Positions 24,020 through 34,110 of a stretch of 64,000 nucleotides of DNA are shown one piece after another. Under the pieces are notes generated by a model. That model did no database searches, had not been told where the DNA came from, and worked only from the letters and a program-made list of their open reading frames with translations. The DNA is taken from the NCBI RefSeq assembly GCF_036588685.1, contig NC_086382.1, positions 4,935,001 through 4,999,000 of the forward strand, read 5' to 3'. This DNA comes from Mytilus trossulus. Taxonomy: Eukaryota; Mollusca; Bivalvia; Mytilida; Mytilidae. Each line of letters starts with the position of its first letter. Position 1 is the first letter of the stretch. A program made the translations under genes and the position numbers.

Positions 24020-25620
24020 CTAAGTGTCTTTGAATCAAAATTTAAGCATATTCAAATTACCCTTATTCGAAACGGACCATCACAAAAGCATTTTACAGTA
24101 ATCCAAATGTACATTAATATACAGTTGATATGACATGCCTTTTCGGTTTTATAAGCTATTAGTTATTTATAGCTTTATTAGACATTGAATTTTTATTTGC
24201 TTGCAAATTTTGAACGATTTTAAAATAAATTTATGTATCTTTAATATTCAGATATGTGTAAGTTGTTACATAATATTCACATTTAAATTGATATGCATTT
24301 GATTATGGTTTTGAATTCATCTCATCTATGTCTGATAACATCTTCATACATTTTTAATACATTTATGTGAAATATACAGCTGATACATAAATAATGATGA
24401 TTAACACCAATAGGTCGTTCAATAAAATAATATACCCAGTACTCATTATGCTTTCCAGTAACATATATGTTAAACTCGCTGACAGATCCTCTCTATTAAA
24501 AACTATCATTCTGCAATAGTATTAATATATTGGTGTCAATTAGACACACCAAATCATTAGTCCTCGTATCAGGTTACTGCATCTGGTGCAAGAAAATTGG
24601 TAACGTTTACTTTATTACTGATGTATCTATTTCATAAACTGAGGTGAAATAAGAAAAGTATACTGGAGTCTGTTCAGATGTCAATGGTAATACACCATAT
24701 TGCTATTTAGTTCCATCCCGGAAAAACTGTCATTTACACAACTTCCTGTTTGGGCCATGCCGGGGAGGGAAAACTTTAGATAGCGACCATTGAGAAACTT
24801 TGATAGAGTAAAAAGTAAAAACACAAAAATACTGAACTCCGAGGAAAATTCAAAAAGGAAAGTCCAAAATCTAAAGGCAAAATCAAAAGTCCAAACGCAT
24901 CAAACGAATGGATAAAAACTGTCATATTCCTGACTTGGTACAGGCATTTTCTAATGTAGAAAAATGGTGGATTGAACCTGGTTTTATAGCTAGCTTAACC
25001 TCTCACTTGTATGACAGTTGCGTCAAATCCCATTACATTGTCAACGATGCATGAACAAAACAAACATACTCAAAGAGTAATGATCCACTTTTTTCGAAAT
25101 TAAAATTATAGTAAAAAGTATTTTGTTTGAAGTATTTACGGTAGTTTAAACAGGTATCATTAAAAAGTATCCTGCATAGTGCATTGTTTAGACAGGGTTC
25201 CAGATAGTTTCAACTTGATAAAAAAGTTGTGTAATTTTAAAACTTATCCGGAATGGAATAAATAGCGATTAGGTGTATACTACAATTTAAAATGTCACAC
25301 AACTATAGGTATTGGGTTTCATATACAACCTTATCTGAACAAAGACACATACGGAAATCTTTCTGAAGGTGATTGAGGTTATGTTATTTTCCCTCCTTTC
25401 TGTTCTATACTTTAAAAAAAACATGTCAACAAACTTTAAAAACAAAAAAGGACTCCGAGAGGTGTAGACGATAGAATCATACAAAATTTTAAGTAAGAAT
25501 TGCTGTTTGAATCCGACCGAATTCCTTTATTGACTTATTCTTGGCCAATGGCATGTGTTCATGGTCAACCGATGGAGGTTTATTTGAGTTTTATATAAGA
25601 AACTACAAGCATCCGTTCCA
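24020..25620. repeat. Segmental duplication II, copy 2
   Basis: Second copy of 22,040-23,410, split by about 480 bp of later DNA (about 24,720-25,200) that includes a full family D element. Blocks resume at AATGTCACACAACTATAGGT and continue through ACGGAAATCTTTCTGAAGGT and AGAATTGCTGTTTGAATCC. Confidence 0.65.
24805..25025 (+). repeat. Dispersed repeat family D, best copy
   Basis: Runs from AACACAAAAATACTGAACTC through CAAACGAATGGATAAAAACT, GACTTGGTACAGGCATTTTC and GGTGGATTGAACCTGGTTTT to CTCTCACTTGTATGACAGTT. It sits as an insertion inside segmental duplication II copy 2, absent from copy 1, so it moved after the duplication. Confidence 0.7.
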
Positions 25621-25689
25621 AAAAGGGCCTTTTGGAGATTTTTCTTTTATAAAGGATCTACTATACATTAGTTTACTAATATTAATAAA

Positions 25690-25920
25690 GGGGGAAAAAA
25701 AGGAAAATCCTTAATAAAGGAAGAAAAAAAGGAAAATCCTTTGAAAGTTCAGAACGGAAAGTCTCTTATCAGATGGCAAAATCTAAAGGTCAATTACATC
25801 AAACAAATAGATAGTAACTATCATATTCCTGACTTAGTATAGGCATTTTTTATAGTCAAAATGGTGGATTAAACCTGGGTTATAGCTAACTAAACCTCTC
25901 ACTTGTATGACAGTAGTTAG
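25690..25920 (+). repeat. Dispersed repeat family D, with internal 40-bp duplication
   Basis: The segment AAAAAAAGGAAAATCC is present twice at about 25,690-25,740, then the standard family D run follows to CTCTCACTTGTATGACAGTA. Confidence 0.6.
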
Positions 25921-26689
25921 TTATAAATCAATTAGAGAGCACCACAACGCGCAAAATAATTAAAGGTTATTTACACTTCAATATTAGGTTTTGCATAACT
26001 TTTTATCTCTTATATTCGCAACGATATTTTAAAAGATTTGAATTGATTAAACTTTAAAAGATAAGCATGCAACTTTAATTTTTCTCAAGTACAAAATTAT
26101 TAATATATTGCTAAACAAATACAGACAATGTTTTTGACTTATATAAGGTATATATATTTGAGGTATATAAACATGTCACAATGTTTAACTAACATTTTAA
26201 GCACTTACTTCTTCCACTATTGACCTCGATTATTGAAAAAACAAATTTGCTTCATAATTGAATATCTTAATGTTTCATGTTTAGCAATTAGCTAAATGTC
26301 TCTGGTGCATTAATTTCAGCTGTGTTTATTTTAACAGTTTCTTTATGATAACTGTATCTCCACAGCCTCTGCCTCGACACATCATTAATAATAACACACA
26401 ATCTACCAAAAGAAATAATGTTTGTTACTAAGCAATTAAATTCTGAAATACACCCACTGCGACTGTCATACAAGTGAAAGGTTTAGCTAGCTATAAAAAT
26501 CAGTTTTAAAATACGTCTACTTCTATCAGAATTACAAATATGATAAATTGAAACACAACATCATCTTAGATAACCTGAAAGGTTGATGGGTGTAAGGATG
26601 TTTCAAAATTGACAATACTGAGCTGTGCAAACGGCAGGCGTTGAATACAACATAATAAAAAATAAGTTTCATCATAGTTATTATCAAAA

Positions 26690-27293
26690 AAACAGTTGTT
26701 GGCATGACACGGGTTATGTTCTTCTCATATATGTTATGATGGTATGACACTAAACCCCTAACGGGAAGGATTGTACCTGATGTTCATATGATGAAATCAT
26801 AATCTTTCAGTCAGTTTAATTGAAGTCTGGAGCTGGCATGTCAGTTAACTGCTAGTAGTCTGTTGTTATTTATGTATTATTGTCATTTTGTTTATTTTCT
26901 TTGGTTACATCTTCTGACATCAGACTCGGACTTCTCTTGAACTGAATTTTAATGTGCGTATTGTTATGCTTTTACTTTTCTATATTGGTTAGAGGTATAG
27001 GGGGAGGGTTGAGATCTCACAAACATGTTTAACCCCGCCGCATTTATGCGCCTGTCCCAAGTCAGGAGCCTCTGGCCTTTGTTAGTCTTGTATCATTTCA
27101 ATTTTAGTCTCTTGTGTACAATTTGGAAATTAGTATGGCGTTCATTATCACTGAACTAGTATATATCTGTTTAGGGGCCAGCTGAAGGACGCCTCCGGGT
27201 GTGGGAATTTCTCGCTACATTGAAGACCTGTTGGCGACCTTCTGCTGTTGTTTTGTTATTTGGTCTTTGACACATTCCCCATTTCCATTCTCA
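26690..27293 (-). repeat. Dispersed repeat family A, long reversed copy
   Basis: About 600 bp, reverse-complementary to 36,900-37,530 over nearly its whole length at high identity by eye. Shared landmarks are CATTCCCCATTTCCATTCTC (reversed start), CTGAAGGACGCCTCCGGGTG, GGGGGAGGGTTGAGATCTC and CCCGTTAGGGGTTTAGT (complement). No open frame spans it. I recognise it as an abundant mussel repeat of unassigned class. Confidence 0.75.
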
Positions 27294-27364
27294 ATTTTAT
27301 TATCGCTTATTAATTCTTGTGAAGTAATCAATTGCGGAGTACACTTATGTCTCAGATAAACGTC

Positions 27365-27672
27365 ACAAGTTTTCAATGAAACATTTCGTCCCCGAGGGTA
27401 TCACCAGCGCAGTAGTCAGCACTTCGGTGTTGACATGAATATCAATTATATGGTCATTTTTATAAAAGTTTTGTTTATACCAAACTTTTAATTTTTAGTA
27501 TTACAGGAATAGATTACCTAAGTCGTATTTGCACATTTTTTTTTAGAATTTTGGGTCCTCAATCCTCTTCAAATTTGTACCTATAACTATTTAGATCTGA
27601 GCGTCACTGATGAGTATTATGTAGACGAAACGCCTGGTGTACTAAAGTATAATCCTGGTATATTCGATAACT
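27365..27672 (+). repeat. Dispersed repeat family E, long copy
   Basis: From TTTCGTCCCCGAGGGTATCA and AGTAGTCAGCACTTCGGTGT, through TTGGGTCCTCAATCCTCTTC, to the core GAGCGTCACTGATGAGTATT and AGACGAAACGCCTGGTGTAC. Confidence 0.65.
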
Positions 27673-27960
27673 TATGTTACGATCTTTAATCTTTTCCAAC
27701 AAATCAAAACCCACAGAAATATAGGTGTTTCCGTCGAAGGATCGATGTGGCGATGTGAAGAGTCTATTCTGTTTATTCACAGTCTTGTCATTATACTTGC
27801 ACTGTTTTCTTCATTTTTTTAATTTTATGCAAATTTCTGTTTTTAATCTTCTTTGGCATTACGTCTTGAATACGTACAAATTTAGATTCACGATCATCGT
27901 TATATTCCTATCCATGTAAAGCTAAAATACTAGTATGACAATTTGTCATTTAAATCTGTA

Positions 27961-28074
27961 AACCTTTTTGGGATTCTGTGTCCGAAGCAAACTTCTGATT
28001 TGCGCACCCTCAGAGATTCAGAGGACGGCAAATCATGTCAGAAAATCTTTCCGGTTACAGAATCCCTAAAGTAA
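27961..28074. repeat. Fold-back repeat with ~55-bp arms
   Basis: The left arm GGGATTCTGTGTCCGAAG pairs with the right arm CTTTCCGGTTACAGAATCCC, and the inner parts (ACTTCTGATTTGC and GCAAATCATGTCAGA) also pair, leaving a small loop near 28,015. As RNA it would make one long imperfect hairpin. It could be a small MITE or a hairpin RNA locus. Confidence 0.6.
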
Positions 28075-28234
28075 TTAGTAAACCTTTTTCAGAAGATGAT
28101 CTGGTTATCTCTAGTTTTATTTAGGGAATCGTCTCGGTCAGATCAAATTAGAACTGACGACACGTCTTAAAAGTCTTCATTTTTTATTCCTCACGTTAAT
28201 GTGACATATACCTATCGTTTCCATGTCTATGCCG

Positions 28235-28470
28235 CATTGAATCCTAAAGTATTTACAAAACTAAGAATTTTTGAAAAACTACTTTTTACCTCAAAAAATA
28301 GATTACCTTAGCTACATTTGGTCAAACGTTTAGGAATTTTTGGTCCTCAATGCTCTTCAACCTCGTTCTTTATTTGGCCTTTTGGAGATTTTTCAATGGA
28401 ACATCACTGCTGAGTCTTTTGTCGACGAAACGCGCGTCTGGCGTTAATATTAAATTGTATTCCTGCTATG
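28235..28470 (+). repeat. Dispersed repeat family E, second copy
   Basis: ATTTTTGGTCCTCAATGCTC, then GGAACATCACTGCTGAGTCT and CGACGAAACGCGCGTCTGGC. It lies about 570 bp after the previous family E copy, with the fold-back between them. Confidence 0.65.
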
Positions 28471-31400
28471 ACGAGTTTATCTGTAGGGAAATCGGAATTT
28501 GGTTTGATAGTTCTTTACTGTAATTCTTTGAACTGTGTTATATTTTTGTTTTGATATGAATGTAATTGGATAATAAAGTTATAAGTTGTGATATCGAATC
28601 ACAATTTATTGCGTTGTTTATGTTTATGTAACACTAACACCAACACCTGATATCCAGGAAAGAAAAATAAAATTTTCATATGCTTATGCATATTTTATAC
28701 ATTCAATTTTGCTTTTGTGCATTTTAATGTAGGTAAAAACCGTGAAAGCGAAAGTTGTTTCAACCGGTTTTCTCCTTGACACTTTTACACTGTCTGAATT
28801 CGTTTAATATTCTATGTTATAAACAATGTGCAAAGTTTTTATCGTCTTTCGTTCACAAACATATTTATACCATAAAATACATCGTTATAGGTAAATTGCA
28901 CTAATAAATAATGAAGATAATTGTTCAACCTTGATGTTAAATTAATACATTATGCCATGTTATATTACTGACATTAGGAGGAAATTTATAGAATAAACAA
29001 CATAATCATGTATAAAAAAAGACAGAAAAAACGTAATGTAATTTATGTTCTCCTGTCTAATATATTAATTATGATTTTGTTATTCGACCGACTTTTCATG
29101 CATCAGCTATTTTAATAAATGTATTAATTGATGATTGATTGATGACAAAAGGTTAATCTGATTGTTCGTCATGCTCAACTGAACTCGATACTTTCAGCCT
29201 CAATTACCGTTTTTTACGCAAATCAAACTCGGCTACGCCTCGAAAGTGATTACTCTAATACTTTTAATTTTATGTCACATGCTTATGATGTAGATTTCCC
29301 AGTTGATACGATATTCAATAGTAGAGTAGAAGATGTTTATCCTTTCAGAGTACATGCGTTGTGATAGTGTTTTTCAATCTTTGTTTTAACTTAGGTAGAT
29401 ACCATTTGATTTGTATGGGAGAACAATGGGGCTGGCTAGGATAAAGAAAATATCCTGGGTGGTTTCTTAGCTGTAATCTCTGACTTGCTTTTCTATTTTT
29501 CACTCTACTCAGTCCTGCCTTTTTTATTACTTCATCCTGACTTTTACATAAAAATAGCATCCTGCCTTTTTTTGGCAAAGTGCAAATATCCTGCCACCTG
29601 TTTTTTTTTTCAAAACTCCTTTTCAAATTTCTGACTAGCGCATCCGTATCTAAAAGTCCTCTTCCAAAACAGGGATAAAGGAAGACTGTTTAATATATTT
29701 TCGTACAGCTGTCTTTTAATCTAATGTTTTTTTTAAGAATGGACTTTTCTTGTTTTAATGGGTTTCTATTATTTGAACCTAAGTAACAATCTCAATACCT
29801 GATTCTCTTGATGTACTTTGATACAAAAATAAACGATCTTTATTACAAAAAAATAATAATTAACCGTCTGAAAAGATCAATGTAAAAAACAAATCCAATA
29901 TTGTTAATGATGTCGGAAATATCTATTTCTTCGGTCAGTTATGTGACTAGGTCACGGTATACTTTTAATCAGAATCAAGGCACAGGAAATTTAATTTATT
30001 GGGAATACATAAAACGCATCTTATTTCTTTATTTTGCTTGAGTTATATATAGGTTCAATTAATGAAGTAAGCGCTAAGAGTCTTGTACCCCGTAACGACG
30101 CTATCAGACATTTCTTTTCATTTTGAATAAAAAGAAATCAATACAGCGGGATAATTTTAGAACAGACCATTTACCATGTTTAGTCAACATAGAAAATACA
30201 TTTAATTCCCTTGGTTCATTGATTAGAGTTTTTCGAATGACTCATTTATACCGATTTTTATGTATTGTAAACAAGTTTAGAACGGAAATGTTAACTGTTT
30301 ACCGCAAAAAAAGACAATGCCTTTTTGTATTTGTTTTGTCTTTTAATGATCTAGGGTTGACAGTAGTTATTCGGCTCTTTTTCAATGTCAAGGCAGCATT
30401 GAATTCAAATAAGAAAAGAAATTTATCAAAATAAAGAACAACCAGACTTAAGTTACACTAGCTTTCGCTCAACGAGTTAAGGAAAAATAATCCCTGCTGT
30501 AACAAAGTAACGTTTAAATAAGTAGGCTCGCCAGCTTCCCTATCAGTCATTTATTCACATCTCTCACATTACCAATCCAAAATAGCAACGTACATGTACG
30601 ATTATATGTGCCGGTTATATCTTCGAGGGGGAGGGCTCCAATTCTTTTTTTGGTAGAGTCAGCAGTTGAGAAATTGAATACCCCTACTATATATTGTTTG
30701 ACAAAATAGACACATATTATAGTTTCATTTCGTTATGTCATAAAAACTCAATTAAATGGCCCATCCTTCCATGCTAAAAGAAAATGGTATATTTTCCAAT
30801 CCCCCCCATTTTTTCCTTGTTTTTTTTTTTAATGTGCCACAGCAGAACTCGATCGTATCTTATACGAATTGATACCTTTTAGCGCCTCCGTGAATATTTT
30901 ACCGACGATTATGCCCTATAATTTGACACCTCCCACCTCTAACAAATTGTCTTTTAATTTCAGCGTTCCTGGGTGACATCAATCTTGGTGTTACATAATA
31001 ACGTTTGATCGATTTTCAATAACAGCTGCGTCTGCACTTTAAATATTCATGATGTTTCGTTAAAGTGTTTTGTTTAGATTGCATAATTAAGAATTTTGGC
31101 AAACTATCAGTTGTTATATTTCACCCGCGTTTGCACTTGTAGATCTCAGTATGCATGTTTGTGTCCAGTCGGAATGTTTGCTTGTTTATCAGTCATATAC
31201 AATTTGTTTGTGTCGATTTTCATGTAGTTGAGTGGTTTAAAAAGTTTTGCAGTGTGTAAAATATTTTTAGTTAGGCAAAAGCATTTTGCTTTTTACTATT
31301 TTATACGCATAAAATCCTAAAATCGTGAAATATGTCGGGGAAATATGCGTTTAAACAATGTACGTTTATCATCAGCTAATATCATAATAGCTAGGCCTCT

Positions 31401-31780
31401 CGTTGTTCACTAGTTTGATGTTTATCAATAAAATATGAAGAAGCCTTTGTTAAAGTGCGTAACCTCAGCAAGCTGTTTACAAATATATTTTTTTAAGTTG
31501 CATGCCTCCGCGCACAATCGATTTACTTTCTATTTTATTTTTTCCCCAATATTGCATTTATTTCTCCAAGCCTAACCCAGATTCATTCTAAATTAAAATT
31601 ATACTATGAACGTTACTATTGATAGCAAAGATGTTTAAATATAAAATTGTTATTGAAAAATACCGGCTAAGATTACAAACGGCCTCGACCTATTTATGAC
31701 AAACGCGTAGAAATAAAAATACACCATTAATGCTTGTACTTCTAACAAAATAATCAATCTTGCGTCTAAGGTCATAGATT
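28471..31780. other. Gene-free stretch upstream of headcase
   Basis: Mostly unique-looking AT-rich sequence. A 93-codon minus frame (29,345-29,626) contains the repeated phrase GGCAGGAT and looks like repeat DNA, not a gene. A 103-codon frame at 30,123-30,434 starts at TTG and has no recognisable domain. Non-coding 5' exons of the headcase gene could lie here but cannot be placed by eye. Confidence 0.45.
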
Positions 31781-31784
31781 ATTC

Positions 31785-31990
31785 ATTCAACCAATCATAA
31801 TTCCTGACCGTATTTCTAACCAATCATAACCATTGTTCTAAACGAAAGTAGGCAGTTCCACATTATTGTCAACAATAATAAACTGGATGTAATAGCCGGC
31901 ATTACTTTTAGCACGTTTAAAACTAACCGGTAAATACAGAGTATACTGTGACTATATTTAGTGATTGAACATTTGAATTGTGTGGATTTG
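31785..31990 (+). promoter_or_regulatory. Candidate headcase promoter, two CCAAT boxes
   Basis: Two identical CCAATCATAA sites at 31,791 and 31,820 lie about 200 and 180 bp before the headcase start codon. No TATA box is obvious at a fitting distance. CCAAT pairs are typical NF-Y sites; that role is inference. A TTTGTAG just before the start codon could also be a splice acceptor, in which case the promoter lies further upstream. Confidence 0.4.
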
Positions 31991-31997
31991 TAGGAAT

Positions 31998-33461
31998 ATG
32001 CCGCACCGCAAACACCAAAAGGTGCAGTTGCAGAATGTTGTTAAAAAAGATGTGGAAAATAACAATGTACAAGCCGCCGCAGAAACGAGGGCGCCTGTTG
32101 TTGAAGTGAATGACAACAGAGCTGGTCCCAAACTTGTCAAATGTTGTGTACCTCTAACCTGCACTTCACCTGAGGATTTGATTAATCCAAAAGAGCCTGA
32201 AAAGTCTGTGAAAGTGTTCTGCAACAATGAAGCATGCGACTTTAGTAAGTGGATGCACAAGGATTGTTTCGAGGAATGGGAAGAAACGGTTCTGTCTTAT
32301 CTACGCTCATGTGGACGCGCTAGAAGCTGGAGCGAAAAACAACGCTTGCAAAATTTGTGGACAAAGAAAGGCTACGACCTAGCATTCAAGGCTTGCGATT
32401 GTAAATGTGGCAGAGGACATATACGGAAGGATCTGGATTATTTCCCAAAACCACAAGTTGCTGTTGTCGACAACAAAAACAAAAAGAAACCGAAGAAGAA
32501 GAACGATAAACCGGCTCCTGTGGTGAGTAATGGGAAAGGGGGTCATGCTTCTACCTCTATACCCCACAACAACAACCACATTCACAGTGCACCTATCAAC
32601 ACAACAAACGTAAACAACAACAATAACAACACGTCTTACAACAATCATCATGTCAGCAACACGAACCATATATTTTCTACACAGCGTTCGCGCACTGACA
32701 GCGTCAGTAGCAGTGGCAGCCTACCGCGTTCTTCTGGTTCTATTGGATCCTCGTCGTCACCGACGCCGTCATCTCCTATTGTTAACGGAAACATGAACCC
32801 ACCAGCTTTCCCGAAAAGCCCGAAAACCATAGATGTCCACTCGTTTAACGCAAACACTTCATTTCGACGCCGCCAAGATCTATCAGCCTTCACCTTTCTA
32901 CCAAGGCATAAACAGAATCCATACCATATCAAGATGGACGATGATGGTACGGATGATACAAGGAACTTTATACTCTCTCACTTGACATCGTACAAGGTTT
33001 GCTCGCTGAGCTGTGTTATATGTAAGAGCGGGTTACCAGTTTTTGATAGGTACCCTATGATTGACGGAACATTCTTCTTGTCACCTCAGGCTTACGGCGA
33101 TGGAGTAGTACAAGTCATCTCCGATGGTCGTCTGCAGTTTATCAACGCCGTCTGCGTACAGTGCCTTGAAAAGGGATCAGATATTCGGTGTGCATCATGC
33201 AAATGCCCATGGGACGGGAGCGCACTACAACTTGGAACTATGTATACTTACGATATATTTGCTGCTACACCGTGCTGTCAGAAGCGGCTAACATGCAAGC
33301 AGTGTCGTCGAGCAGTTGTAGATGTCAACACTGGTCTGACATTTTATAGTCAATACAGTAGGATGATTGCGTGTCCTTACTGCAAGGCGTACGACTTTCA
33401 TTTTATACGACCGCTTAATGAAGCCTTCAATGTTAGAGCAAAACAGAGTATATGGAACTAA
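31998..33461 (+). CDS. HECA: Headcase protein (HECA family)
   Basis: A 487-residue headcase orthologue. Headcase proteins regulate imaginal and tracheal progenitor cells in flies and cell-cycle exit in vertebrates; molecular activity in mussels is inferred. The N-terminal headcase domain (about residues 44-151) shows CCVPLTC, VKVFCNNEACDFSKWMHKDC, FEEWEETVLSYLRSCGRARS and the CDCKCGRGHIRKD cysteine/histidine cluster. Residues 152-290 are a low-complexity linker, rich in Lys then Asn and Ser. The C-terminal half (300-487) is the conserved middle/C-terminal region, with SCVICKSGLPVFDRYPMIDG, CASCKCPWDG and CPYCKAYDFHF, probably zinc-binding. The frame is open six codons further up to a GTG, but the first ATG has a fair context (A at -3) and matches the family start. 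Length is close to human HECA (about 540). The whole coding region is one exon, which is unusual for the family. Confidence 0.93.
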   Translation: MPHRKHQKVQLQNVVKKDVENNNVQAAAETRAPVVEVNDNRAGPKLVKCCVPLTCTSPEDLINPKEPEKSVKVFCNNEACDFSKWMHKDCFEEWEETVLSYLRSCGRARSWSEKQRLQNLWTKKGYDLAFKACDCKCGRGHIRKDLDYFPKPQVAVVDNKNKKKPKKKNDKPAPVVSNGKGGHASTSIPHNNNHIHSAPINTTNVNNNNNNTSYNNHHVSNTNHIFSTQRSRTDSVSSSGSLPRSSGSIGSSSSPTPSSPIVNGNMNPPAFPKSPKTIDVHSFNANTSFRRRQDLSAFTFLPRHKQNPYHIKMDDDGTDDTRNFILSHLTSYKVCSLSCVICKSGLPVFDRYPMIDGTFFLSPQAYGDGVVQVISDGRLQFINAVCVQCLEKGSDIRCASCKCPWDGSALQLGTMYTYDIFAATPCCQKRLTCKQCRRAVVDVNTGLTFYSQYSRMIACPYCKAYDFHFIRPLNEAFNVRAKQSIWN

Positions 33462-34110
33462 ACTGCTTAGAACTTTTATTCTGTTAATACTCCGCGCGTA
33501 TATATAAATATATTTGCCTTTTACTTGTTTTATATATAACTTTAGCAATTTACCGTTTTACTTGAACTTTTTACACTGTTGTGTCATAATTTGTTTTCGC
33601 AGATGGATCGACAAGTCTCGTTGAATGGATGGGATTGTTTCTTTATATCTGGAAGAACCAGTTTATGGACCATTTTGACTATGTTACGCTACATTGTGGA
33701 TTTTTGGTGCAGACATTTTTTTACCAGAGACGTTCTCATATACGACATTGTGGTATTTTTTGTGTAAACTTTTTTAGAGATTTAATCTCGTTTCCTCGCT
33801 GAGTTTGTATTCATCATTTGTTAATGAACTATTCAATGTCTTAGTTTGAAGAAGCAGAACAAAATAAAATTCCGATTTGGTCTATAAACTTACAGGAAAT
33901 ATTTCAAATACCGAGACGTTTAGTTTTGAGTGACATTTTAAATTTAAAAACAATACTTTTTGCGTGACACTGGAATATTTTAATGAATTCAAGACATTCA
34001 ATATGCAAAGACATGTTACGTGTAGAAAGTGCTAAGAACGTTTTCTGCTTCATTTAAGACTAAAGAAATGGCATTTCTTACATATATGTTTATTTTTGGA
34101 ATAAATATTT
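33462..34110 (+). promoter_or_regulatory. Probable headcase 3' UTR with poly(A) signals
   Basis: AATAAA occurs at 33,863-33,868 and 34,100-34,105, 400 and 640 bp after the stop codon. A TTTGTTTTCGCAG at about 33,590-33,602 looks like a splice acceptor and may mark an alternative 3' exon; this is not supported by any frame. Confidence 0.4.

Noticed and set aside
29345..29626. 93-codon minus-strand frame
   Set aside because: Contains repeated GGCAGGAT phrases typical of a dispersed repeat and no family resemblance.
30123..30434. 103-codon frame upstream of headcase
   Set aside because: TTG start, no domain, no splice context linking it to the headcase gene.
32379..32932. Two ~95-codon minus-strand frames under headcase
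   Set aside because: Shadows of the headcase coding strand (Val-rich reading of Asn codons).
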